The notes: generated by a model not told the origin, from the sequence alone. A DNA stretch of 64,000 nt from Antarcticimicrobium sp040365005 (GCF_040365005.1 NZ_BAABWV010000007.1:124001-188000); one strand, 5' to 3'. Positions 43,571 to 53,306 are shown, counted from the first letter of the stretch. Made by a program: numbers and translations.

Positions 43571-43657
43571 TGGTGCCCAGGAGAGGACTCGAACCTCCAC
43601 GTCCATACGGACACTAGCACCTGAAGCTAGCGCGTCTACCAATTCCGCCACCTGGGC
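43571..43657 (-). tRNA. tRNA-Leu (anticodon CAG)
   Basis: Read on the minus strand, the acceptor arm is GCCCAGG / CCTGGGC, the D loop contains TTGGTAGAC, the anticodon stem is CTAGC / GCTAG with loop TTCAGGT (anticodon CAG), then a long variable arm typical of class II tRNAs (TGTCCGTATGGACG), T arm GGAGG TTCGAGT CCTCT, discriminator A and encoded CCA. Its 3' end faces the accessory region, the usual orientation for an integration site, but no matching direct repeat was found. Confidence 0.96.
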
Positions 43658-43885
43658 AGGTGTCGTGAGGCGGGTCTCTAAGCCCCTTCTCGGGGGGTGT
43701 CAAACGGATTTTTCGGATTGATGAAAAGAATTTCGCATTCCCTGTTTTCAATCCGGCCCGGTCCGGGTTCGGGCGCGTTTCCGGGGCCGGTGACGGCAAC
43801 GGTCACGGGGCGCGACGAATTCCGCCTTGTTCACGACCGGCGGGGGCGGTAGATCGGGAGCGTACCGATGAACGGGAGCGTTGCC

Positions 43886-44869
43886 ATGTCGAAATTGGTC
43901 ACCATCTACGGCGGATCAGGCTTTGTCGGCCGCTACATCACGCGCCGCCTGGCTGCGGCCGGCTGGCGCATCCGTGTCGCCGTGCGTCGCCCGAACGAAG
44001 CCCTCTTCGTGAAGCCCTATGGCGCGGTCGGCCAGGTCGAGCCGGTGTTCTGCAACATCCGCGACGATGACTCGGTCGCTGCCGTGATGCAGGGCGCGGA
44101 CGCGGTGGTGAACTGCGTCGGCATCCTCGCCGAATCGGGACGCAACAGCTTTGACGCCGTGCAGGTCGAGGGCGCCGCGCGCATCGCCCGCATCGCCGCC
44201 GGGCAGGGGGTGGCGCAGATGGTGCATCTCTCGGCCATCGGGGCCGATGCCCAGTCCAACAGCGCCTATGCCCGCACCAAGGCAGAGGGCGAGGCCGCGG
44301 TTCTTGAGCATATGCCGGGGGCGGTGATCCTGCGCCCGTCGATCATCTTCGGACCCGAGGACCAGTTCTTCAACCGCTTTGCCGCGATGACCCGGATGGG
44401 GCCGTTCCTGCCGATCGCCGCGGCGGCGACCCGGTTCCAGCCGGTCTACGTCGACGATGTCGCCCTTGCCGCCGAGACCGCGCTTGACGGGGCCGTTGCG
44501 CCCGGCGTTTACGAATTGGGCGGGCCGCGCGTGGCCAGCTTCCGCGAGTTGATGCAGACCATGCTGGAGGTGATCCAGCGTCGCCGCATCGTGATCGGCC
44601 TGCCGTTCTGGATCGCGCGGATCATGGCGGGTGTTCTTGATATGGCGCAGTTCGTCAGCTTCGGCCTGTTGGCCAACAAGATCCTGACCCGCGATCAGCT
44701 GCGCAACCTGGCGCAGGACAATGTCGTGGGGTCGGACGCGCGTGGATTGGATGCGCTGGGCATCACGCCGACCGCGATGGAGGCGGTTCTGCCGGAGTAC
44801 CTGTGGAAGTTCCGTCCTGCTGGTCAGTATTCCGAGCTGATGCAGTCGAACCGCAAACTGCGTCCGTAG
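43886..44869 (+). CDS. NAD(P)-binding epimerase-like protein, NDUFA9/complex I-associated type
   Basis: 327 residues from the ATG at 43886 (GGGAG seven bases upstream). An equally supported in-frame ATG lies at 43868, so six extra residues are possible. Extended SDR/NmrA-like Rossmann fold with VTIYGGSGFVGRYITRRLAA at the start, NCVGIL, and an SAIGADAQSNSAYARTKAEGE active-site-like Tyr-x3-Lys (YARTK). It resembles the alphaproteobacterial homologue of mitochondrial NDUFA9, a complex I accessory subunit, but an independent sugar-nucleotide or quinone-related role cannot be excluded. It converges on uppP. Confidence 0.82.
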   Translation: MSKLVTIYGGSGFVGRYITRRLAAAGWRIRVAVRRPNEALFVKPYGAVGQVEPVFCNIRDDDSVAAVMQGADAVVNCVGILAESGRNSFDAVQVEGAARIARIAAGQGVAQMVHLSAIGADAQSNSAYARTKAEGEAAVLEHMPGAVILRPSIIFGPEDQFFNRFAAMTRMGPFLPIAAAATRFQPVYVDDVALAAETALDGAVAPGVYELGGPRVASFRELMQTMLEVIQRRRIVIGLPFWIARIMAGVLDMAQFVSFGLLANKILTRDQLRNLAQDNVVGSDARGLDALGITPTAMEAVLPEYLWKFRPAGQYSELMQSNRKLRP

Positions 44870-44889
44870 CCGGCCCGGCCCTGACGGCC

Positions 44890-45693
44890 CTAGGAATAGG
44901 CGATGACCAGCAGGCCGACGCCCAGGATCACCCGGTAGACCACGTAGGGCGTAAAGCTGACGCTGCGCAGCAGCCGCATCATCAGGCTGAGCGCCAGCAG
45001 CGCCGCGACAAAGGCAAACAGCGCCGCCAGCGCACCATCGCGAAAGGCGGCGCTGTCAGCGTTGGCGGCCACCTCGGCGCCCAGCAGCACGCCAGAGGCG
45101 ATGATCGTCGGGATCGACATCAGCATCGACAGCCGGGCCGCTTCGCCACGAGCGTAACCCATCTTTCGCGCGCCGGTGATGGTGATACCAGACCGGGAGG
45201 TGCCGGGAATCAGCGACAACACCTGCCACAGCCCCATGATCAGCGCGTCCCTTGGCCCCCAGTCCGCTGCGCTCTTGATATCGGCGCCGTGCCGGTCCGC
45301 CCAGAACAGCACCAGGCCAAAGATCAGCATGGTCCAGCCGATCACCGCCATCGAACGCATTGCGACATCCAGGTGGGTCAGGTGCAGGACCCCGCCGGCC
45401 AGCACCACCGGCACGGTGGCAATGGCTAGCCCCAACGCCAGACGCGCGCCGGGGGTATCCGCCCGACCGCGGCACAGCACCGGCACCCCGGCAAGCGCCT
45501 GCTTCACGTCGCGCCAGAAATAGACGATGACCGCGCCAAGGGTGCCCAGGTGCACCGCGACGTCGATCACCTGGCCCTGGTCCTGCATCCCGGTCAGCTG
45601 GGGGAAGAGAATCAGGTGACCCGATGAGGAAATCGGCAGAAACTCGGTAATGCCCTGGATCACGGCGATGAGAAACAACTGCAGGATGGGCAT
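44890..45693 (-). CDS. uppP: Undecaprenyl-diphosphatase (bacitracin resistance protein)
   Basis: 267 residues with eight predicted membrane helices. Both catalytic signatures are present: QGITEFLPISSSGHLILF near the N-terminus and SLIPGTSRSGITITGARKMG near residue 160-180. It dephosphorylates undecaprenyl pyrophosphate at the membrane, recycling the lipid carrier for peptidoglycan and other envelope polymers. Single gene; 229 bp of AT-rich sequence separates it from divergent gltD. Confidence 0.95.
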   Translation of the reverse strand: MPILQLFLIAVIQGITEFLPISSSGHLILFPQLTGMQDQGQVIDVAVHLGTLGAVIVYFWRDVKQALAGVPVLCRGRADTPGARLALGLAIATVPVVLAGGVLHLTHLDVAMRSMAVIGWTMLIFGLVLFWADRHGADIKSAADWGPRDALIMGLWQVLSLIPGTSRSGITITGARKMGYARGEAARLSMLMSIPTIIASGVLLGAEVAANADSAAFRDGALAALFAFVAALLALSLMMRLLRSVSFTPYVVYRVILGVGLLVIAYS

Positions 45694-45922
45694 GGCGCGG
45701 TGAGTCCCGGCAAAAAGAAGATGTTACGGAGGTTGTATAAGTATCCAAGTGAGATTGGAAAGCGCCCAATTAGGTCCGGTTCGTGACCCAAAATTAGGGG
45801 TAAAATTACACATCTGGCCCTTTGGGGCGGCAAAAAAGTGAAAATAGGTCACACGTACTGACTTTTAATCGCCGGCGGCTTCTCATAAACAGGCGCAGCC
45901 AAGCAATCATGGAGTCCGAGCC

Positions 45923-47362
45923 GTGGCCAAACAACCGATGCTGAAATTCGTCCAGATCGAACGGGACATGCCGGAAAAGCGCAACCCCGAGGCGCGCCGC
46001 ACCGATTATCACGAGATCTACGCCGAATTCGCGGACGCCAAGGCCAAGGAACAGGCCAGCCGGTGCAGCCAGTGCGGCGTGCCCTATTGCCAGTCGCATT
46101 GCCCGCTGCACAACAACATCCCCGACTGGCTGCGCCTGACCGCCGAGGGGCGCCTGCGCGAGGCCTATGATATCAGTCAGGCGACCAACACCTTTCCCGA
46201 AATCTGCGGCCGCATCTGCCCGCAGGACCGCCTGTGCGAAGGCAACTGCGTCATCGAACAGTCGGGCCACGGCACCGTGACCATCGGCGCTGTGGAAAAG
46301 TACATCACCGACAGCGCCTGGGAAAACGGGTGGGTCCAGCCGATCGAACCGGCGCAGGAGCGGACCGAAAGCGTCGGCATCGTCGGCGCCGGTCCCGGCG
46401 GGCTGGCCGCCGCCGACATGCTGCGCCGGGCGGGCGTTCAGGTGACGGTCTATGACCGCTACGACCGTGCGGGCGGGTTGCTCACCTATGGCATTCCCGG
46501 CTTCAAGCTGGAAAAGGACATCGTGCTGCGCCGCAACCAGCAGTTGGAGCAAAGCGGCGTGAACTTCGTGCTGAACTGCAATGTCGGCGTGGACATCACC
46601 TTTGACGAAATCCGGGCCAAGCATGACGCGGTGATCATCGCCACCGGCGTGTACAAGTCGCGGGTGCTGGAATTGCCCGGCGTCGGGTCCGAGGGCGTGG
46701 TGCGGGCGATCGACTTCCTGACCGCCTCCAACCGCAAGAGCTTTGGTGACGCGGTCGAGGCCTATGACAACGGAGCGCTCAGCGCCGAGGGCAAGCGCGT
46801 GGTGGTGATCGGCGGTGGCGACACCGCGATGGACTGCGTGCGCACCTCGATCCGCGAGGGCGCCACATCGGTCAAATGCCTGTACCGCCGCGACCGGGCC
46901 AACATGCCCGGCTCCCAGCGCGAGGTTCAGAACGCCGAGGAAGAGGGCGTCGTGTTCGACTGGCTGCGCGCGCCCAAGGGCTTCACCGAGGACGGCGGCC
47001 GGGTGTCCGGCGTGATGGTGCAAAAGATGCGCCTCGGCGCACCGGACGTCACCGGGCGGCAGTCGCCCGAGCTGATCGAGGGGGCCGATTACGTCGAAGA
47101 GGCGGATCTCGTGATCACCGCGTTGGGCTTCGAGCCCGAGAATCTGCCCAAGCTCTGGGATGCGGACGGGCTGGAGGTGACCCGCTGGGGCACCGTCAAG
47201 GCCGAGTTCACCACCGGCGCGACGGTGCTGGACGGCGTCTATGCGGTGGGCGACATCGTGCGCGGCGCCAGCCTCGTGGTCTGGGCAATCCGTGACGGGC
47301 GCGATTGCGCGCAGGCGATCCTGGAGCGGTTCGCGGTTCCGGCGGCGGTTGCGGCCGAATAG
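45923..47362 (+). CDS. gltD: Glutamate synthase (NADPH) small subunit
   Basis: 479 residues from a GTG at 45923 with GGAG upstream. The N-terminal iron-sulfur domain has CSQCGVPYCQSHCPLHN and a second cysteine set CGRICPQDRLCEGNCV. An FAD site follows (GIVGAGPGGLAAADMLRRAG), then the NADPH site VVIGGGDTAMDCVRTS. It passes electrons from NADPH to the GltB subunit, which makes two glutamates from glutamine and 2-oxoglutarate. gltD precedes gltB here, with a GFA-type gene between them. A 9-bp stem-loop follows. Confidence 0.95.
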   Translation: MAKQPMLKFVQIERDMPEKRNPEARRTDYHEIYAEFADAKAKEQASRCSQCGVPYCQSHCPLHNNIPDWLRLTAEGRLREAYDISQATNTFPEICGRICPQDRLCEGNCVIEQSGHGTVTIGAVEKYITDSAWENGWVQPIEPAQERTESVGIVGAGPGGLAAADMLRRAGVQVTVYDRYDRAGGLLTYGIPGFKLEKDIVLRRNQQLEQSGVNFVLNCNVGVDITFDEIRAKHDAVIIATGVYKSRVLELPGVGSEGVVRAIDFLTASNRKSFGDAVEAYDNGALSAEGKRVVVIGGGDTAMDCVRTSIREGATSVKCLYRRDRANMPGSQREVQNAEEEGVVFDWLRAPKGFTEDGGRVSGVMVQKMRLGAPDVTGRQSPELIEGADYVEEADLVITALGFEPENLPKLWDADGLEVTRWGTVKAEFTTGATVLDGVYAVGDIVRGASLVVWAIRDGRDCAQAILERFAVPAAVAAE

Positions 47363-47377
47363 CGAACGGCATGGCCT

Positions 47378-47401
47378 TCGGGGGCGTCCAGGCGCCCCCG
47401 A
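47378..47401 (+). repeat. Stem-loop between gltD and the GFA-family gene
   Basis: TCGGGGGCG (47378-47386) pairs with CGCCCCCGA (47393-47401), 9 bp with a 6-base loop, 15 bp past the gltD stop. No T-run follows. It may adjust the gltD:gltB ratio. Confidence 0.55.
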
Positions 47402-47461
47402 CGCGCCGCTGCAAAGCGATCCATAAGTCAACCGAAGAGACCCGAGCGGGAGAAGCCAGGG

Positions 47462-47899
47462 ATGACAGAGCAGACGGGACAATGCATGTGTGGCGCGGTC
47501 ACCATCACCGCCGCGCTGTCGGACGACCAGATGACGGCCTGCAACTGCGACATGTGCCGCCGCTGGTCAAGCTCGGCCTTCCTGTCGGTGCAGGTCGACC
47601 AGGACAGCATCGTGATCGACGGTCCGGTCCGGCGATTCCAGTCCTCGGAATGGGCCGAGCGCGGGTTCTGCGACACCTGCGGCTCCAACCTGTGGTATCG
47701 CATAACCGCCGAGGGGCCGGGCCAGGGCCAGTACAATTTTGCCGCCGGATTGTTCGATACCGGCGAGAAGAAGATCGGGCGCGAGTTTTTCGTGGACACC
47801 AAGCCGCAAGGCTACGGCTTTGCCGGGGACCACAGCCGCCTGACCCAAGCAGAGACATACGCGCTGTTCGCGCCGAATGAAGAAGGAGAGACCCAATGA
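47462..47899 (+). CDS. GFA-family zinc protein (glutathione-dependent formaldehyde-activating-like)
   Basis: 145 residues. The GFA fold is indicated by three cysteine clusters: GQCMCGAV (8-14), CNCDMCRRW (about 28-36) and FCDTCGSNLWYR (about 69-80), which hold two zinc ions. Many members of this family have no known substrate and do not act on formaldehyde. It sits between gltD and gltB and overlaps gltB by ATGA, so it is translationally coupled to the large glutamate synthase subunit. Confidence 0.87.
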   Translation: MTEQTGQCMCGAVTITAALSDDQMTACNCDMCRRWSSSAFLSVQVDQDSIVIDGPVRRFQSSEWAERGFCDTCGSNLWYRITAEGPGQGQYNFAAGLFDTGEKKIGREFFVDTKPQGYGFAGDHSRLTQAETYALFAPNEEGETQ

Positions 47900-50800
47900 C
47901 CAAGTATGATGCCGATTGGGTGGCGCAGGAAACCGCGAAGCGGGCCTGGATGGCCGAGAACGGCATGTATGCCGAGTCCGAAGAGCATGCCTCCTGCGGG
48001 GTGGGCCTTGTGGTGTCGATCGACGGCAAGAAAAGCCGCAAGGTGGTCGCCGCCGGGATCGACGCGCTCAAGGCGGTCTGGCACCGGGGCGCGGTGGACG
48101 CCGATGGTAAGACCGGCGACGGCGCGGGTATTCACGTTCAGATCCCGGTCCCGTTCTTCTATGACCAGATCAAGCGCACCGGGCACGAACCGCGCAAGGA
48201 CGAGCTGATGGCGCTGGGCCAGGTGTTCCTGCCGCGTACCGATTTCGGCGCGCAGGAGATGTGCCGGACCATCGTCGAGACCGAGGTCCTGCGCAAAGGC
48301 TACTACATCTATGGCTGGCGTCACGTGCCGGTCAACATCGACTGCCTGGGTGACAAGGCCAACGCGACCCGGCCCGAGATCGAACAGATCATCATCTCGA
48401 ACTCCAAGGGCGTCGACGAAGAGCGGTTCGAGCGTGAGCTTTACGTGATCCGCCGCCGGATCGAAAAGGCCGCCGCTGCGGCCGGAATCGGCGGGCTCTA
48501 TATCGCGTCGCTGTCCTGCCGGTCGGTGATCTACAAGGGCATGATGCTGGCCGAGCAGGTCGCCGAGTTCTATCCCGACCTCAAGGACGAGCGGTTCGAA
48601 AGCGCCTTCGCGATCTATCACCAGCGCTATTCGACCAACACCTTTCCGCAGTGGTGGCTGGCCCAGCCGTTCCGCATGCTCGCCCACAACGGCGAGATCA
48701 ATACGCTGAAGGGCAACGTCAACTGGATGAAAAGCCACGAGATCCGCATGGCCAGCGCGACCTTTGGCGAGATGGCCGAGGATATCAAGCCGATCATCCC
48801 CGGCGGCAGCTCGGATTCCGCCGCGCTGGACGCCGTGTTCGAGGTTCTGGTGCGCGCCGGGCGCAAGGCGCCGATGGCGAAAACCATGCTGGTACCCGAA
48901 AGCTGGTCGCAACAGGCGGTGGAACTGCCCAAGGCCTGGCGCGACATGTATTCCTACTGCAACTCGGTGATGGAGCCCTGGGACGGGCCGGCGGCGCTGG
49001 CGATGACCGACGGCCGCTGGGTCTGCGGCGGGCTGGACCGCAACGGGCTGCGCCCGATGCGCTACGTGGTGACCGGCGACAACCTGCTGATCGCGGGCTC
49101 CGAGGCCGGCATGGTCCCCGCCGACGAGGCCACCGTGCGCGAAAAGGGCGCGCTGGGGCCGGGCCAGATGATCGCGGTCGACATGGCCGAGGGCAAGCTG
49201 TTCCACGACACCGAACTCAAGGACAAGCTGGCCGCCGCCCAGCCCTTTGGCGAATGGGTCAGCAAGATCAACGATCTCGACGAGGAACTGTCTAAGGTCG
49301 GTGAAAAGCCCCTGTTCACCGGCGACGATCTGCGCGCGCGGCAGGTGGCCGCCGGCTATACCATCGAGGAGCTGGAACAGATCCTGGCCCCGATGGCCGA
49401 AGACGGAAAAGAGGCGATCGCCTCAATGGGCGATGACACCCCCAGCGCGGTTCTGTCGAAACAGTACCGCCCGCTCAGCCATTTCTTCCGCCAGAACTTC
49501 AGCCAGGTCACCAACCCGCCGATCGACAGCTTGCGCGAATACCGGGTGATGAGCCTCAAGACCCGCTTCGGCAACCTCAAGAACGTGCTCGACGAGGACA
49601 GCAGCCAGACCGAGATTATCGTGCTGGAAAGCCCCTTTGTCGGCAACGGTCAGTGGGAGGAACTGGTCAAGCATTTCAACGCCGACCTGGTCGAGATCGA
49701 CTGTACATTTGCCCCCGGCGAAGGCGCGCTGCGCGAAGGGCTGAAGCGGATCCGCGCCGAGGCCGAGGACGCGGTGCGCTCGGGTGCGGGGCACCTGGTG
49801 CTGACCGATCATCGCTCGGGGCCCGACAAGGTCGCGATGCCCATGATCCTGGCCACCAGCGCGGTGCACAGCCACCTGACGCGCAAGGGGCTGCGGACCT
49901 TCTGCTCGCTCGGCGTGCGCTCGGCCGAGTGCATCGACCCGCATTACTTCGCCGTGCTGATCGGCTGCGGCGCGACGGTCGTGAACCCCTACCTGGCCGA
50001 GGACTCCATCGCCGACCGGATCGAGCGCGGGCTGCTGGACGGCACCCTGACCGAGAACGTGGCGCGCTATCGCACGGCCGTCGACCAGGGCATGCTCAAG
50101 ATCATGTCCAAGATGGGGATCAGCGTCATCTCGTCCTATCGGGGCGGGCTGAACTTCGAGGCGGTGGGCCTGTCGCGGGCCATGTGCGCCGAGTTCTTCC
50201 CCGGCATGACCAGCCGCATCTCCGGCATCGGGGTCAGCGGCATCCAGCGCAAGGCCGAGGCGATCCATGACCGCGGCTGGTCCGGCGGCGCCCAGGTTCT
50301 GCCCATCGGCGGCTTCTACAAGTCGCGCAAATCGGGCGAAACCCACGCCTGGGACGCGCAGGGCATGCACATGTTGCAGATGGCCTGCAACCGCGCCTCT
50401 TACGAGCTGTGGAAGCAATACTCGGCCAAGATGCAGAGCAACCCGCCGATCCACCTGCGCGACCTGCTGGACGTCAAGCCGCTGGGCAAGCCGGTCCCGC
50501 TGGAAGAGGTCGAGAGCATCACCGCGATCCGCAAGCGGTTCGTCACCCCGGGCATGAGCCTGGGCGCGCTGAGCCCCGAGGCGCACAAGACGCTGAACGT
50601 GGCGATGAACCGCATCGGTGCCAAGTCGGACAGTGGCGAGGGCGGCGAGGATCCGGCGCATTTCGTGCCCGAACCCAATGGCGACAACCCCAGCGCCAAG
50701 ATCAAGCAGGTGGCAAGCGGCCGCTTCGGCGTCACCGCCGAGTACCTCAACCACTGCGAAGAGCTCGAGATCAAGGTTGCGCAGGGCGCCAAGCCCGGCG

Positions 50801-52428
50801 AGGGCGGCCAGCTGCCCGGCATGAAGGTCACCGAGCTGATCGCCCGGCTGCGCCATTCGACCAAGGGGGTGACGCTGATTTCGCCGCCGCCGCACCACGA
50901 CATCTATTCGATCGAGGACCTGGCGCAGCTGATCTATGACCTGAAACAGATCAACCCGCGCGCCAAGGTGACGGTCAAGCTGGTGGCCAGCTCGGGCGTG
51001 GGCACCATCGCCGCCGGCGTGGCCAAGGCCAAGGCCGACGTGATCCTGATCTCGGGGCACAACGGCGGCACCGGGGCCAGCCCGGCGACCAGTATCAAAT
51101 ATGCCGGTCTGCCGTGGGAAATGGGCCTGACCGAGGCGCACCAGGTGCTGGCGATGAACCACCTGCGCGACCGGGTGACCCTGCGCACCGACGGCGGGCT
51201 GCGCACCGGGCGCGACATCGTCATGGCGGCGATGATGGGCGCCGAAGAGTTCGGCATCGGCACCGCCGCGCTGATCTCGATGGGTTGCATCATGGTGCGC
51301 CAGTGCCAGTCGAACACCTGCCCGGTGGGCGTCTGTACCCAGGACCCGAAACTGCGCGACATGTTCACCGGCAGCGCCGACAAGGTGGTCAACCTGATCA
51401 CCTTCTACGCCCAGGAAGTGCGCGAGATTCTCGCCTCGCTCGGGGCGCGGTCGCTGTCGGACGTGATCGGGCGGGCCGATCTGCTGACCCAGGTCAGCCG
51501 CGGTTCGGCGCACCTTGACGATCTCGACCTCAACCCGCTGCTGATCACCGTCGATGGCGCGCATGAGATCGTCTATGACCGCGACAAGCCGCGCAACGTG
51601 GTGCCCGACACGCTGGACGCCGAGATCGTCCGCGATGCGGCGCGGTTCCTCAAGGACGGCGAAAAGATGCAGCTCTCCTACGCGGTGCAGAACACGCACC
51701 GCACGGTGGGCACCCGCACCTCGAGCCTGATCGTGCAGAACTTCGGCATGCGCAACGCGTTCCAGCCCGACCACCTGCACGTGAAACTGCAAGGCTCGGC
51801 CGGGCAATCGCTCGGTGCCTTCGCGGCGCCGGGGCTGAAGCTTGAGGTCTCGGGCGATGCCAACGACTATGTCGGCAAGGGGTTGTCGGGCGGCACCATC
51901 GTGGTGCGCCCGCCGCAGATCAGCCCGCTGGTGGCCGACGAGAACACCATCATCGGCAACACCGTGCTCTATGGTGCGACGGCGGGCTATCTCTTCGCCG
52001 CCGGCCGGGCCGGTGAACGCTTTGCGGTGCGTAACTCCGGCGCCCATGTGGTGGTCGAGGGCTGCGGCTCCAACGGTTGCGAATACATGACCGGCGGCGT
52101 GGCGGTGATCCTGGGCTCCATCGGGGCCAACTTCGGCGCCGGGATGACCGGCGGCATGGCCTATCTCTATGACCCCGAGGGCAAGGCAGAGACCCTGATG
52201 AATCCGGAAACGCTGGTGACCTGCCCGGTGACCATGGATCACTGGGAGGGCGAGCTGAAGGGGTTGATCGAGCGGCACCTGGCCGAGACCGGTAGCCGCA
52301 AGGCCGCCGACATCCTGCAGCACTGGGACCTGGAAAAAGGCCACTTCCTCCAGGTTTGCCCGAAAGAGATGCTGGCGCATCTTCCGGCCCCGCTGAGCCA
52401 CGAGGACCAGGCGGTGCCGGCGGAGTAA
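47896..52428 (+). CDS. gltB: Glutamate synthase (NADPH) large subunit
   Basis: 1510 residues, full length. A short propeptide ends before Cys34 (EEHASCGVGLVVSIDGK), the amidotransferase nucleophile exposed by autocleavage. Order: class II glutamine amidotransferase (34-430), central domain (about 480-770), FMN synthase domain (about 830-1200) with GGTGASPATSIKYAG, the iron-sulfur motif CIMVRQCQSNTCPVGVC, and the C-terminal GXGXG helix domain (about 1260-1500). It makes glutamate from glutamine and 2-oxoglutarate with electrons from GltD. It ends in a strong terminator. Confidence 0.97.
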   Translation: MTKYDADWVAQETAKRAWMAENGMYAESEEHASCGVGLVVSIDGKKSRKVVAAGIDALKAVWHRGAVDADGKTGDGAGIHVQIPVPFFYDQIKRTGHEPRKDELMALGQVFLPRTDFGAQEMCRTIVETEVLRKGYYIYGWRHVPVNIDCLGDKANATRPEIEQIIISNSKGVDEERFERELYVIRRRIEKAAAAAGIGGLYIASLSCRSVIYKGMMLAEQVAEFYPDLKDERFESAFAIYHQRYSTNTFPQWWLAQPFRMLAHNGEINTLKGNVNWMKSHEIRMASATFGEMAEDIKPIIPGGSSDSAALDAVFEVLVRAGRKAPMAKTMLVPESWSQQAVELPKAWRDMYSYCNSVMEPWDGPAALAMTDGRWVCGGLDRNGLRPMRYVVTGDNLLIAGSEAGMVPADEATVREKGALGPGQMIAVDMAEGKLFHDTELKDKLAAAQPFGEWVSKINDLDEELSKVGEKPLFTGDDLRARQVAAGYTIEELEQILAPMAEDGKEAIASMGDDTPSAVLSKQYRPLSHFFRQNFSQVTNPPIDSLREYRVMSLKTRFGNLKNVLDEDSSQTEIIVLESPFVGNGQWEELVKHFNADLVEIDCTFAPGEGALREGLKRIRAEAEDAVRSGAGHLVLTDHRSGPDKVAMPMILATSAVHSHLTRKGLRTFCSLGVRSAECIDPHYFAVLIGCGATVVNPYLAEDSIADRIERGLLDGTLTENVARYRTAVDQGMLKIMSKMGISVISSYRGGLNFEAVGLSRAMCAEFFPGMTSRISGIGVSGIQRKAEAIHDRGWSGGAQVLPIGGFYKSRKSGETHAWDAQGMHMLQMACNRASYELWKQYSAKMQSNPPIHLRDLLDVKPLGKPVPLEEVESITAIRKRFVTPGMSLGALSPEAHKTLNVAMNRIGAKSDSGEGGEDPAHFVPEPNGDNPSAKIKQVASGRFGVTAEYLNHCEELEIKVAQGAKPGEGGQLPGMKVTELIARLRHSTKGVTLISPPPHHDIYSIEDLAQLIYDLKQINPRAKVTVKLVASSGVGTIAAGVAKAKADVILISGHNGGTGASPATSIKYAGLPWEMGLTEAHQVLAMNHLRDRVTLRTDGGLRTGRDIVMAAMMGAEEFGIGTAALISMGCIMVRQCQSNTCPVGVCTQDPKLRDMFTGSADKVVNLITFYAQEVREILASLGARSLSDVIGRADLLTQVSRGSAHLDDLDLNPLLITVDGAHEIVYDRDKPRNVVPDTLDAEIVRDAARFLKDGEKMQLSYAVQNTHRTVGTRTSSLIVQNFGMRNAFQPDHLHVKLQGSAGQSLGAFAAPGLKLEVSGDANDYVGKGLSGGTIVVRPPQISPLVADENTIIGNTVLYGATAGYLFAAGRAGERFAVRNSGAHVVVEGCGSNGCEYMTGGVAVILGSIGANFGAGMTGGMAYLYDPEGKAETLMNPETLVTCPVTMDHWEGELKGLIERHLAETGSRKAADILQHWDLEKGHFLQVCPKEMLAHLPAPLSHEDQAVPAE

Positions 52429-52451
52429 CCGCACAGGCACAACAGCACGTG

Positions 52452-52483
52452 AAAGGCCCTGCCGGTTCGGCGGGGCCTTTTTT
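52452..52483 (+). terminator. Rho-independent terminator of the gltD-GFA-gltB operon
   Basis: AAAGGCCCTGCCG (52452-52464) pairs with CGGCGGGGCCTTT (52468-52480), 13 bp with one G-T pair and a GTT loop, followed by TTT. A textbook terminator 24 bp after the gltB stop. Confidence 0.92.
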
Positions 52484-52562
52484 CATCGCGACCCGGTGTC
52501 CGAGTCGCCTTCGGTCGATTGCCCCTCTTTCGCGTTTTCGCGCCGCCCCCTATAGCTGGGGC

Positions 52563-53306
52563 ATGGCCCGGAAAACCAAGACATCCAGATCCGCATCGAA
52601 ACCCGCGCGAAACCGGCTGCTCGACCCTGTCGTCGCGTTGCTGTTCTGGATTCGCCGCTGGATGCTGCGCCTGATACTTGTCCCCTTGGCGCTGGTGATC
52701 GCACTGGTCCTGCTGTTCTCGGTGGTGAACCCGCCGATCACCCACACCATGTGGGTGGAATACGGAAAATACGGCAAGCTCGACCGAAACTGGACCCCGT
52801 TCGAGGCGATGGCCCCGGTGGTGGTGCGGTCGGTCGTGGCCGCCGAGGATGCCAATTTCTGCCAACACTGGGGCTTCGACCTGGCCGCGATTCGCGCTGC
52901 CATCGACGCCGGGGCGACCCGTGGCGGATCGACGATCAGCCAGCAGGTGGTCAAGAACGTGTTCCTCTGGCAGGGGCGCAGCTGGACCCGCAAGGCGCTG
53001 GAAACCGCGATCACCCCGCTGGTCGAGGCGGTCTGGTCCAAGCGCCGCATCCTCGAGGTCTATCTCAATGTCGCCGAGGTGGGGGCCGGTGTCTTCGGGG
53101 TCGAAGCTGCCGCCCGCCGCAACTTCGACGTGGCGGCCCGGGACCTGACCGCGCGGCAGGCCGCCCTGATCGCCGCGACCCTGCCCGCCCCCCGGAGCCG
53201 CTCCGCCGCCAACCCCTCGGACCGGGTGCGGCGACGCGCCGCCGCGATCCAGGACGGGGCGGCCACCATCCGCGCAGATGGCCGCGCCGATTGTTTCGAG
53301 GATTGA
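52563..53306 (+). CDS. mtgA: Monofunctional biosynthetic peptidoglycan transglycosylase
   Basis: 247 residues from the ATG at 52563, chosen because the terminator and non-coding sequence lie further upstream. A basic N-terminus is followed by one membrane anchor (about 35-58, LILVPLALVIALVLLFSVV). The GT51 domain has the catalytic glutamate in VAAEDANFCQHWGFD, then GGSTISQQVVKNVFLW and RRILEVYLNVAEVGAGVFGVE. It polymerises lipid II into glycan strands at the periplasmic face of the inner membrane. Confidence 0.95.
   Translation: MARKTKTSRSASKPARNRLLDPVVALLFWIRRWMLRLILVPLALVIALVLLFSVVNPPITHTMWVEYGKYGKLDRNWTPFEAMAPVVVRSVVAAEDANFCQHWGFDLAAIRAAIDAGATRGGSTISQQVVKNVFLWQGRSWTRKALETAITPLVEAVWSKRRILEVYLNVAEVGAGVFGVEAAARRNFDVAARDLTARQAALIAATLPAPRSRSAANPSDRVRRRAAAIQDGAATIRADGRADCFED

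Noticed and set aside
43571..43657. tRNA-Leu as an attachment site with a matching direct repeat
   Set aside because: No copy of the tRNA 3' end was found near 25.9 kb or 33.5 kb, and no integrase gene is present; island status stays a hypothesis only.
49423..52440. A 1005-codon open frame on the minus strand opposite gltB
   Set aside because: It is the antisense shadow of gltB in high-GC DNA; the translation is low-complexity His/Arg/Gly/Ala with no domain, while the plus strand encodes a full glutamate synthase.
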